DNA from: Arthrobacter pascens
GTDB taxonomy: Bacteria; Actinomycetota; Actinomycetes; Actinomycetales; Micrococcaceae
Assembly: GCF_017052465.1 (NCBI RefSeq)
Contig: NZ_JAFHKT010000126.1
Location: forward strand, 1 to 64,000
Reading direction: 5' to 3'
DNA: 64,000 nucleotides
Shown: positions 44,761 to 52,667 of the stretch, piece after piece
Position numbering within the stretch: position 1 is the stretch's first letter
Layout of the letters: every line of letters begins with the position of its first letter
The notes under the pieces: model-generated
What the model saw: only the letters and a program-made list of their open reading frames with translations
What the model was told of the DNA's origin: nothing
Database searches by the model: none
Made by a program: the position numbers and the translations under genes

Positions 44761-46581
44761 CTAGGCCCGCGTGGGTTTGGGAGCGGCGTACATCTCCTCG
44801 ATCACGGTCTCGAAATCCTTGACGACCTGCGCGCGCTTGACCTTCATGGACGGGGTCAGGTGGCCCGACGCTTCGGTGAAGTCGCTGGGAACGATCCTGA
44901 AGGACTTGATCGCCTCGGCCTGCGAGACGGACTGGTTCGCGTGGTTGATCAGCTCCTGCACGGCCGACCTGACGGTCTCATTGTCGGCAGCCTCGGCCAG
45001 GGTAGTTTCGGCCGGCAGGTTGTGGCGCTGCAGCCACCCGGGGAGGGCTTCCTCGTCGAGGGTCACCAGCGCACCGATGAAGGGCCGGTTATCGCCCACG
45101 ACGAGCACCTGCGATACCAGCGCGTCTGCCCGGATCTGGTCCTCCAGCAAGGCCGGAACCACGTTCTTGCCCCCTGCAGTCACGATGATTTCCTTCTTCC
45201 GGCCTGTGATCGTGAGGAACCCGTCGGCGTCGAGCTGGCCGATGTCGCCGGTGCGGAACCATCCGTCGGCGAAAGCCTCAGCCGCCAGGTCATCGCGCTT
45301 GTAGTAACCCCGCATGACGCAGGCGCCCTTGGTGAGGATCTCGCCGTCGTCGGCAATCTTCACGGTGTTTCCGGGCAGCGGGGCGCCGACGGTGCCGATC
45401 TTGATGCGTTCGGGAGTGTTGACGCTGACCGGGGCCGTAGTCTCCGTCAGGCCGTAACCCTCCAGGATTTGCAGTCCAATGCCCTGGAAGAAGTGGCCCA
45501 GCCGCTCACCCAGTGGACCGCCGCCGGAGACTGCGTGCGCCACGTGACCGCCCATGGCGGCCCGCAGCTTTCCGTAAACGAGCTTGTCGAAAATGGCGTG
45601 CCGGACTTTGAGCCCCAGCCCGATCTTGCCGTCCTGCCGGGCCCGGGAGTAGGCAATGGCCGTGTCCGCTGCCTTGTGGAAGATCGCGCCCTTGCCGCCG
45701 TCCTCCGCCTTGGTGAGCGCCGAGTTGTACACCTTCTCGAATACGCGCGGCACGGCAAGGAGGAAGGTGGGCTTGTAGCTCTGCAGATCCGGCAGGAGGT
45801 GCTTGATGTCCGGCGTGTGGGCCACGGTGGCGCCTGCCGCCACCGCCAGGACAGAGATGAACCGCGCGAAGACGTGCGCCAGCGGGAGGAACATTATGGT
45901 CCGGGCCTGCTCGTTGACGATCTGGCGCAGCGAGGTCGCGAGAGCGTTCTCCGACAATTCCACGAAGTTACCGTGGGTCAGTTCGCAGCCCTTGGGGCGT
46001 CCCGTGGTTCCCGAGGTGTAGATGATGGTGGCTGTGTCGTTGAGCTTGGCGGCATTCCGGCGAGCCTCGAGGTCGGCGTCGCTGATGTCCCGTCCGGCGT
46101 CCCGGAGGGCCTCGAGGCCGCCGCCTTCGAGCTGCCAGACATGGGTGAGGGCGGTGAGTCCCTCGGAGGTGGCCGCCTGCCTGATGACGTTCTCGTGGTG
46201 GCCGGTCTCGCCGAAGGCGGCCACGGCGCCCGAGTCGCCAAGGTTCCAGGCAACCTGGGAAGGGGAAGACGTCTCGTAGATGGGAACGGACACGCCGCCG
46301 GCGAACCAGACGGCGAAGTCGACCAGCGCCCACTCATAGCGCGTCCGGGACATGATTCCCACCCGGTCCCCGGCTTGCACCCCGCTGGCAATGAGTCCTT
46401 TGGCGAGGGCGGAGACGTCGGCCAGGAAGTCAGTGGCAACAATGTCCTGCCACTGGCCGGCGTCATCCAGCCGGGAAAACAGCGCCGGATTCGACGCCTT
46501 TGCCGCCTGGCGCACCAGGAGGTCCGTGATGTTGGTGTCCCGGGGGACGTTGACCAGGGGCGGAACACTGAATTCGCGCAC
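44761..46581 (-). CDS. Long-chain acyl-CoA synthetase (FadD15-like)
   Basis: This is a 606-residue AMP-forming ligase that activates fatty acids. It has the P-loop YTSGTTGRPKGCELTHGN (near residue 192), the LEGYGLTETTAPV motif, GDIGQLDADGFLTITGRKKEII with the adenylate-binding Asp, and the C-terminal catalytic Lys region SMKVKR. The insertion pattern matches the bacterial FACS group that includes M. tuberculosis FadD15 (Rv2187). It is divergent from glucokinase. The substrate chain length cannot be read from the sequence. Confidence 0.92.
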   Translation of the reverse strand: MREFSVPPLVNVPRDTNITDLLVRQAAKASNPALFSRLDDAGQWQDIVATDFLADVSALAKGLIASGVQAGDRVGIMSRTRYEWALVDFAVWFAGGVSVPIYETSSPSQVAWNLGDSGAVAAFGETGHHENVIRQAATSEGLTALTHVWQLEGGGLEALRDAGRDISDADLEARRNAAKLNDTATIIYTSGTTGRPKGCELTHGNFVELSENALATSLRQIVNEQARTIMFLPLAHVFARFISVLAVAAGATVAHTPDIKHLLPDLQSYKPTFLLAVPRVFEKVYNSALTKAEDGGKGAIFHKAADTAIAYSRARQDGKIGLGLKVRHAIFDKLVYGKLRAAMGGHVAHAVSGGGPLGERLGHFFQGIGLQILEGYGLTETTAPVSVNTPERIKIGTVGAPLPGNTVKIADDGEILTKGACVMRGYYKRDDLAAEAFADGWFRTGDIGQLDADGFLTITGRKKEIIVTAGGKNVVPALLEDQIRADALVSQVLVVGDNRPFIGALVTLDEEALPGWLQRHNLPAETTLAEAADNETVRSAVQELINHANQSVSQAEAIKSFRIVPSDFTEASGHLTPSMKVKRAQVVKDFETVIEEMYAAPKPTRA

Positions 46582-46739
46582 GATAGCTCCTCTGTAGCCG
46601 TAGGCCGCTGCGGTTAGTCCTAACCTTAGTACCCGACGATCAAGGGCCAGGTGCCATTTAGTTACTCGCCGGTAACTTTACGGCAATGCGGAGGTCGCGC
46701 CAAGGGGCGATGTGCAGGCTTTGGCGCGGGTCAGGCACC

Positions 46740-46745
46740 TAGAAT
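46740..46745 (+). promoter_or_regulatory. Candidate -10 element of glucokinase (short or no leader)
   Basis: TAGAAT ends 8 bases before the ATG at 46754. The intervening GGGGAATT could serve as a minimal ribosome site or the mRNA may be leaderless. Confidence 0.4.
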
Positions 46746-46753
46746 GGGGAATT

Positions 46754-47857
46754 ATGCAGCCTTCCCCACGGAGTGAACAGTCCGGACCGTCCAGCACCGC
46801 CCGCCAGTCGAGGACCCGGGCGTGGCGGCGGGGTTCGGTCGGCAAGCAGGGCGGCAGCGCACCTCACCGGACGCTCCGGCAGCACCTTCGTCCCGCAGCC
46901 ACCGGTCTAGCCATAGGCATCGATATTGGTGGCACCAAGGTTGCGGCCGGCGTGGTTGACGCTGAGGGGCGGATTCTCAACGAAGCCAGGCGGTCCACTC
47001 CCGGAAGCGACCCCCGTGCCGTCGAGCGGGTGATCGTTGAACTGGTCGAGGAGTTGAGCCGTGGGGCCCGGATCAGGTCGGTCGGCATAGGCGCCGCCGG
47101 CTGGATGGATCTCGACGGCGGCACCGTTTTGTTCAGCCCCCACCTGGCATGGCGCAACGAGCCCCTCAGGGACAACCTGCAGCGGCTGCTTCGCCGCCCG
47201 GTCATGCTGGTTAACGATGCCGACGCCGCCGCCTGGGCTGAGTGGCGTTTTGGCGCAGGACGGGGACAGGACCGCCTGGTGTGCATCACCCTCGGGACGG
47301 GGATCGGCGGGGCCATGGTGATGGACGGGCGCGTCGAGCGGGGCCGCTTTGGTGTCGCCGGCGAATTCGGCCACCAGATCATCATGCCCGGCGGCCACCG
47401 CTGTGAGTGCGGCAACCGCGGCTGCTGGGAACAGTACGCGTCGGGCAACGCCCTCGGCCGGGAGGCCCGTGAGCTGGCCCTGGCCAACTCGCCGGTGGCG
47501 CAGGAGCTCCTCAAAGCCGTTGACGGCCAGGCTGACCGCATCACGGGAGCCACCGTGACGGAACTGGCTATCTCCGGAGACGCAGCCTCCAAGGAGCTCC
47601 TGGAGGACGTGGGTGATTGGTTGGGGCTGGGCCTGGCCAACCTTGCCGCGGCCCTGGACCCCGGCAAGTTCGTGATTGGCGGCGGGCTCTGCGCCGCGGG
47701 AGAGCTGCTCGTGGCGCCGGCACGGAAGGCCTTTGCCCGGAACCTCACCGGCCGGGGGTTCCGGCCCGCCGCCGAAATCGCCCTGGCAGACCTCGGGCCT
47801 AACGCCGGCCTCATCGGCGCGGCGGACCTGTCACGGGTCAGCAGCCGCACACATTGA
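46754..47857 (+). CDS. glk: ROK-family glucokinase
   Basis: This is a 367-residue sugar kinase. A basic N-terminus of about 55 residues precedes the ROK core AIGIDIGGTKVAAGVVD (phosphate binding). NDADAAAWAEWRFG holds the catalytic Asp, GTGIGGAMVMDGRVERG is the ATP/sugar loop, and the zinc site CECGNRGCWEQYAS has three Cys plus an upstream His. The zinc motif and single-domain length point to a glucose kinase and not a ROK repressor, which would have a helix-turn-helix. The basic N-terminal extension is unusual. The ATG at 46754 is preferred to 46712. Confidence 0.9.
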   Translation: MQPSPRSEQSGPSSTARQSRTRAWRRGSVGKQGGSAPHRTLRQHLRPAATGLAIGIDIGGTKVAAGVVDAEGRILNEARRSTPGSDPRAVERVIVELVEELSRGARIRSVGIGAAGWMDLDGGTVLFSPHLAWRNEPLRDNLQRLLRRPVMLVNDADAAAWAEWRFGAGRGQDRLVCITLGTGIGGAMVMDGRVERGRFGVAGEFGHQIIMPGGHRCECGNRGCWEQYASGNALGREARELALANSPVAQELLKAVDGQADRITGATVTELAISGDAASKELLEDVGDWLGLGLANLAAALDPGKFVIGGGLCAAGELLVAPARKAFARNLTGRGFRPAAEIALADLGPNAGLIGAADLSRVSSRTH

Positions 47858-47873
47858 AACTGAACCGGACCGC

Positions 47874-48509
47874 CTAGACGCGGGCGCCGTCGTCGTTCTC
47901 GTCCTTCTCCTGGGGCAGCTTCATGATCAGGTACACCACCGCTCCCACGAAGATGACCACCATGCCGAGGATTGCCAGCAGCGGCGCCGACCGCCAGAAC
48001 ATCGACGCCAGCACCAGTGCCACGGGGGCGCCTACCGCGCCCAGCCAGGCCAGCATGGTCAGGGGGTCGACGCCGGACAGGCTGGGTGGATCCTCGGGCA
48101 CAAACGCGTCGTCCTCGTCTTCCACGCCATAGTCGCGCGGCCCCTCCGGCGCGGCTGATTCCTCGGACCCGGCGTCTTCTGCGGCGCGCTGCCGGGCTGC
48201 TGCCTGCTCCCGTTCCGCGGCTGACAGCTCGATGGGTGCGCCCGCGTTGGGAGCCAGCCCCAGCGGATCAAAGTCACTGAATCGCTTGGCCGGACCCGCA
48301 GGGCCGGCCCCGGACGCCGCGTTGTCTGGTGCAGGAGGATTCGCGGTTCCGGCGTGGGGGTCGGTCCGGCCGTCAGGTCCGCCAAGGCCGGCGCGGTCGT
48401 CGGCGTCGAGGCCGGTGGTGCCCCCTTCGAGCCTGGCCACCAGGTCAAGCCAGACGGCGTCGTCCTGGTTGGCGCTGGGGTCGGACGAATTTGAATCGGG
48501 CCTATTCAT
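47874..48509 (-). CDS. Membrane protein of unknown function
   Basis: This is a 211-residue protein. A polar, acidic, Pro/Ala-rich N-terminal part of about 140 residues is followed by two adjacent hydrophobic helices (LAWLGAVGAPVALVLASMFW; PLLAILGMVVIFVGAVVYLIM) and a charged C-terminal end. It is probably an inner-membrane hairpin with the long N-terminus in the cytoplasm. ATG at 48509 lies within the last codons of the upstream hydrolase gene and has GAAGGG 9 bases upstream. It is placed as last gene of the hydrolase operon. I do not recognise a family. Confidence 0.75.
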   Translation of the reverse strand: MNRPDSNSSDPSANQDDAVWLDLVARLEGGTTGLDADDRAGLGGPDGRTDPHAGTANPPAPDNAASGAGPAGPAKRFSDFDPLGLAPNAGAPIELSAAEREQAAARQRAAEDAGSEESAAPEGPRDYGVEDEDDAFVPEDPPSLSGVDPLTMLAWLGAVGAPVALVLASMFWRSAPLLAILGMVVIFVGAVVYLIMKLPQEKDENDDGARV

Positions 48510-49314
48510 GGGGATCGCCCTTCTGGCTGGCTGTCGCGGACTGGTCGGGACCTGGGCGGGTTTCCGCAAGGATGTCACGGATGAAGTCCACGGAGCCGCT
48601 GAAGATTTGCCCGGCGTCGTTATCGAGGGTGGCTACATGATAGCTGTTCTCCAGCATGGTCAGCTGCAGCGGTGCCTGGGTCAGGCCGCGGCGGAGCGCC
48701 GTGATGCTCGAGTCGGAAACGACGTGGTCCACGGTTGAGCGGAAAACGCGTACGGGAGCGGTCACCCGCGGCAGCAGCAGCCGGGTGGACTTGAAAAGCT
48801 TGTTCAACTCGTGAGCGGCCGCCACCGGTGTCCGGTCATAGGCGCCTTCGTTAACGTCCGGCTTCAGGATGTCGTTGCCGATGGCCGGCGTGCTCTTGAG
48901 CACGAGTTTGAGGATGCCGGCCAATGGCGCGCGGGGATCGTCGATGACCAGCGCGGGGTTGACCAGGATGGTACCGGCCACTGGCCTGGTGGCGGCGATG
49001 CGCAAGGCCAGGGCGCCGCCCATGGAGATGCCGGCCGAGAAAACCGCGTCACACTCCGCTTCGAGTTCCAGATATGCCGCGTCCATGGCGTCGTGCCAGT
49101 CTGTCCAGCGGCTGCGGGCAAGGTCCTGCCATGAGGTTCCGTGGCCCGGAAGAAGCGGCATACGGACTGCGAAGCCTGCGGCGGCAAGTTCCATGGCCCA
49201 GGCCCGTACGGCGTGCGGACTCCCGGTGAATCCGTGTGCCAGGGCGACCCCCACCCTCGGCCCCTCGCCGGAGAAGGCGCTGCTGAAGGGACTGTGGTCC
49301 GGAAGTGTGCTCAT
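48502..49314 (-). CDS. Alpha/beta hydrolase (carboxylesterase/monoglyceride lipase type)
   Basis: This is a 270-residue hydrolase. HGFTGSPHAVRAWA gives the oxyanion-hole region, PLLPGHGTSWQDLARSRWTDW is the GHG cap-leading segment, the nucleophile Ser is in GISMGG (near residue 95), and the Asp/His pair is likely in STVDHVV and NSYHVATLD. It is paralogous to the following gene (49311-50099), with identical block order, from a tandem duplication. The genes overlap by 4 bases. Lipid or ester substrates are likely given the acyltransferase and FadD nearby. Confidence 0.85.
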   Translation of the reverse strand: MSTLPDHSPFSSAFSGEGPRVGVALAHGFTGSPHAVRAWAMELAAAGFAVRMPLLPGHGTSWQDLARSRWTDWHDAMDAAYLELEAECDAVFSAGISMGGALALRIAATRPVAGTILVNPALVIDDPRAPLAGILKLVLKSTPAIGNDILKPDVNEGAYDRTPVAAAHELNKLFKSTRLLLPRVTAPVRVFRSTVDHVVSDSSITALRRGLTQAPLQLTMLENSYHVATLDNDAGQIFSGSVDFIRDILAETRPGPDQSATASQKGDPHE

Positions 49315-50099
49315 TGCTTCTCCGTCGATACATTGCTGCGTGCATGCACCTGGAAGAACCCCTCGGACGCTTCGAAAATTTCCTGGGCGTCGGCGTCCAG
49401 AGTGGCAACGTGGCCGCTGCGTTCGAGTGGCACGACCTCAAGGCTCGCGGAGCCCAGGCGCTTCCGGATCATGGCCAGGGATGTGGGCGGCACAACGGCG
49501 TCGTTCCGCGACTTGAAGACCAGCACCGGTGCCGTGACGCGGGGGAGTCCGCGGGCCGCGGCGGCGAAGAGTCTTTTCAGCTGATGGACTGCGGCAAGCG
49601 GCGTGCGGGAATAGTCGCCGTCTTCGGTGGGGGACGCCGTCGGATTTTCTTCCTCGATGGGGACCGTGGTCCGCTGGAAGTACTTGAGCAGTCCGATGAC
49701 GCGCACGCGCCGGTCGTAGAAGCTCAGCGCGGGGTTGACGACGGCCACGCCCGCCACCTGCCGGCGGGAGGCCGTCAGGAGGGCAATGGCGCCGCCCATG
49801 GACAGTCCGGCCACGTAGCAGGCATCGGTTCTGGCAGCGAGCTCCTCATACGCACTGTCGAAAGCGCGGTGCCAGTCCGTCCATCCGCGGCGTGCCAGGT
49901 CCTGCCAGTCGGTTCCGTGGCCGGGCAGGAGGGGCACCGAGACTGCGAAGCCGCGCTCCGCCAGATATTGGGCCCACGGAAGGATGCTCAGCGGGCTGCC
50001 GGTGAAGCCATGGCAGATGGCGATTCCGATGCGCGCATTGGGCCCGTGGCCCGGGTAGCTGAAAGCGGCGGGCCTGGTCCGGTCGCTGCTTTCTGTCAT
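49311..50099 (-). CDS. Alpha/beta hydrolase, tandem paralog
   Basis: This is a 262-residue paralog of the next gene. It has CHGFTGSPLSILPWA, PLLPGHGTDWQDLARRGWTDWH, the nucleophile in GLSMGG (near residue 97), an Asp in SRNDAVV and a His in SGHVATLD. First gene of a three-gene minus-strand unit, divergent from a PlsC-type acyltransferase (gap 109 bp). The resemblance to esterase/lipase EstA- and Est30-like carboxylesterases suggests short- or medium-chain esters. Confidence 0.85.
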   Translation of the reverse strand: MTESSDRTRPAAFSYPGHGPNARIGIAICHGFTGSPLSILPWAQYLAERGFAVSVPLLPGHGTDWQDLARRGWTDWHRAFDSAYEELAARTDACYVAGLSMGGAIALLTASRRQVAGVAVVNPALSFYDRRVRVIGLLKYFQRTTVPIEEENPTASPTEDGDYSRTPLAAVHQLKRLFAAAARGLPRVTAPVLVFKSRNDAVVPPTSLAMIRKRLGSASLEVVPLERSGHVATLDADAQEIFEASEGFFQVHARSNVSTEKQ

Positions 50100-50208
50100 G
50101 AGTCCATCGTGTCACTGTTCCGTGCAAATCTCACTAGAGTAGGGTTGCATTGCAGTGCCGGCAGGCCCTTGGGAGTGCCGGCCAATTGCCTTCGGAGGGG
50201 TTGGACGC

Positions 50209-51090
50209 GTGTTTTATTGGGTCATGAAAAGGATCTTCCTGGGTCCGGTGCTCCGCACTCTGTTCCGGCCATGGGTCAAGGGACTGGACAACCTGCCGGC
50301 CGATGGGCCCGCGATCATTGCGTCGAACCACCTGTCCTTTTCGGACTCGATCTTCATGCCGCTCATGGTGCCCCGGCCCGTCATCTTCCTGGCGAAATCC
50401 GAGTACTTCACGGGCACCGGCCTCAAGGGCCGGCTGACGGCGCTGTTCTTCCGGCTCACCAACCAGCTCCCCATGGATCGCTCCGGCGGGGCCGCCTCCG
50501 CCGCCTCGCTTGACGCGGGGATGGATGTCCTGACCCACGGCGGACTGCTGGGGATCTATCCCGAAGGAACACGAAGCCCGGACGGGCGCCTGTACCGGGG
50601 CAAGGTGGGAGTGGCGCGGCTGGCGCTGCAGGCCCGGGTCCCGGTCATTCCGGTGGCCATGATCGGCACGGACAAGGTTCAGCCGATCGGTAAAAGGCTG
50701 CCCAGCATCCGCCGCATCGGCATGATCTTCGGTGCGCCCCTGGACTTCAGCCGGTACCACGAAATGGCCGACGACCGGCTGATCCAGCGGTCCGTGACCG
50801 ATGAAATCATGTACGAGCTCATGCGCCTCTCCGGGCAGGAATACGTGGATGAGTACGCGGCCGTGGTCAAGCTGCGGCTGGCGGGCAAGGGTCCTGCCCC
50901 CGCGGCGGTTTCTGGAGAAAGCCAGCCTGGTGAAGGCCCGGCCGGTGAGGGCCAGCCCGATGTAGTTCAGCCCGGCGAAGGTCAGTCCGGCGGCAGCCAG
51001 CGCGATGAAGGCCCGGCAGGCGACAGCCAGTCCGGTGAAAGCGCATCGGACGACGGCGATACCGACGCCGGTTCCTCCCGCCGCGCCTGA
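50209..51090 (+). CDS. 1-Acylglycerol-3-phosphate acyltransferase (Rv2182c-like)
   Basis: This is a 293-residue PlsC-family enzyme. The catalytic motif NHLSFSD is near residue 41, then TNQLPMDRSGG, and PEGTRSPDGRLYRG near 119. It transfers an acyl chain to lysophosphatidate at the membrane. The last 65 residues are a Gly/Gln/Glu/Ser-rich disordered tail with GEGQ-like repeats. GTG at 50209 follows GGAGGGG at 8 bases. M. tuberculosis Rv2182c lies in the same region near aroG. Confidence 0.88.
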   Translation: MFYWVMKRIFLGPVLRTLFRPWVKGLDNLPADGPAIIASNHLSFSDSIFMPLMVPRPVIFLAKSEYFTGTGLKGRLTALFFRLTNQLPMDRSGGAASAASLDAGMDVLTHGGLLGIYPEGTRSPDGRLYRGKVGVARLALQARVPVIPVAMIGTDKVQPIGKRLPSIRRIGMIFGAPLDFSRYHEMADDRLIQRSVTDEIMYELMRLSGQEYVDEYAAVVKLRLAGKGPAPAAVSGESQPGEGPAGEGQPDVVQPGEGQSGGSQRDEGPAGDSQSGESASDDGDTDAGSSRRA

Positions 51091-51181
51091 GCGCCCCCCA
51101 GCTTTCGCGGCTGCCGTGAGGTGTGTGACGCCAGGGGCGGGACAATGACAGCCCGGGTGTCCCGATGCCTGCCCGGGCATC

Positions 51182-51187
51182 TACTCT
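51182..51187 (+). promoter_or_regulatory. Candidate -10 element of aroG (leaderless)
   Basis: TACTCT ends 7 bases before the GTG start at 51195, and no ribosome site exists. The same bases form part of a small inverted repeat CTACT-CTT-AGTAG (51181-51193). Confidence 0.5.
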
Positions 51188-51194
51188 TAGTAGT

Positions 51195-52586
51195 GTGACT
51201 GAGCTATCTGCAAAACCTGCCTCTTCCCTGACCAGTACCGCACAGAGCGGCGCCGCCAACTATCCGGGACTGGACAACTGGCGGGACCTTCCCATCTCGC
51301 AGCAGCCGACATGGCAGGACAGGGACGTTTTTGACGCATCCGTCCAGGAACTCTCGGCGCTCCCGCCCCTCGTGTTCGCCGGCGAAGTCGACGTGCTCCG
51401 CGAGCGGCTCGCGGCTGCCGCCCAGGGCAAGGCCTTCCTCCTCCAGGGTGGTGACTGCGCCGAGACATTCGGGGACGCCACGGCGGACAAGATCAGCGCC
51501 CGGGTAAAGACCATCCTGCAGATGGCAGTGGTCCTGACCTATGGTGCGGCCATGCCGGTCATCAAGATGGGCCGGATGGCGGGGCAGTTCGCCAAGCCGC
51601 GCTCCTCGAACGAAGAAACCCGCGACGGCGTGACTCTTCCCGCGTACCGCGGTGACATCGTCAACGGGTATGACTTCACACCTGAATCCCGGGGCCACGA
51701 TGCCAGCCGCATGCTGAGGGCCTACCACACGTCCGCGTCGACGCTGAACCTGATTCGCGCCTTCACGCAGGGCGGCTTCGCAGACCTCCGCCTTGTGCAC
51801 CAGTGGAACAAGGGCTTCACCGAAAACCCTGCCCACGCCCGGTACGAATCCCTGGCGCGTGACATCGACCGCGCCATCAAGTTCATGGCGTCCTGTGGCG
51901 CCGACTTCGAGGCGCTGAAGCGCGTGGAGTTCTATGCCAGCCACGAGGCACTGCTGCTTGACTACGAGCGCGCCCTGACCCGCATCGATTCGCGCACCGG
52001 CTTCCCGTACGACACGTCCGCTCACTTCCTCTGGATCGGTGAGCGCACCCGCGAACTGGACCACGCGCATGTCGACTTCCTCTCTCGCGTCCGCAACCCG
52101 ATCGGTGTGAAGCTTGGCCCCACCACCACCGGTGATGACGCCCTGCGGCTCATCGACAAGCTTGATCCCAACCGCGAGCCCGGACGCCTGACCTTCATCA
52201 CCCGTATGGGCGCGGGCAATATCCGCGAAAAGCTTCCCGCGGTGGTGGAAAAGGTCACTGCCTCTGGTGCGCAGGTCCTGTGGGTCACTGACCCGATGCA
52301 CGGCAACACCGTTACGTCGCCGAACGGCTACAAGACCCGCAATTTCGACGACGTCATCGACGAAGTCCGCGGCTTCTTCGAAGTGCACCACGCCCTGGGA
52401 ACTGTTCCGGGCGGCCTTCATGTCGAAATGACCGGGGACGACGTCGCCGAGTGCCTGGGCGGTGCTGATCCCATCGATCAGGAAGCATTCCTGGACCGCT
52501 ACGAGTCGGTGTGCGATCCGCGCCTGAACCACATGCAGTCCCTGGAGATGGCGTTCCTCGTGGCGGGCGCCCTTACCCGGCACTGA
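51195..52586 (+). CDS. aroG: DAHP synthase, class II
   Basis: This is a 463-residue enzyme for the first shikimate-pathway step (PEP plus erythrose-4-phosphate). Class II hallmarks are LLQGGDCAETF with the metal Cys near residue 77, GQFAKPRSSNEETRDG, TRMGAGNIREKLP, TDPMHGNT with the metal His, and EMTGDDVAECLGG. It matches M. tuberculosis AroG (Rv2178c) in type and locus. GTG at 51195 fits the leaderless pattern; an in-frame ATG at 51165 precedes the -10 box. With tyrA at 29923 it forms part of aromatic amino acid synthesis. Confidence 0.94.
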   Translation: MTELSAKPASSLTSTAQSGAANYPGLDNWRDLPISQQPTWQDRDVFDASVQELSALPPLVFAGEVDVLRERLAAAAQGKAFLLQGGDCAETFGDATADKISARVKTILQMAVVLTYGAAMPVIKMGRMAGQFAKPRSSNEETRDGVTLPAYRGDIVNGYDFTPESRGHDASRMLRAYHTSASTLNLIRAFTQGGFADLRLVHQWNKGFTENPAHARYESLARDIDRAIKFMASCGADFEALKRVEFYASHEALLLDYERALTRIDSRTGFPYDTSAHFLWIGERTRELDHAHVDFLSRVRNPIGVKLGPTTTGDDALRLIDKLDPNREPGRLTFITRMGAGNIREKLPAVVEKVTASGAQVLWVTDPMHGNTVTSPNGYKTRNFDDVIDEVRGFFEVHHALGTVPGGLHVEMTGDDVAECLGGADPIDQEAFLDRYESVCDPRLNHMQSLEMAFLVAGALTRH

Positions 52587-52667
52587 CAAGAGGGCGCTCG
52601 TCGGCGGCACTCTTAAGGTTTCGAGGGCCCGGGCCGGTTATTCTGTGATGCTGGTTCCGGGCGCGCC

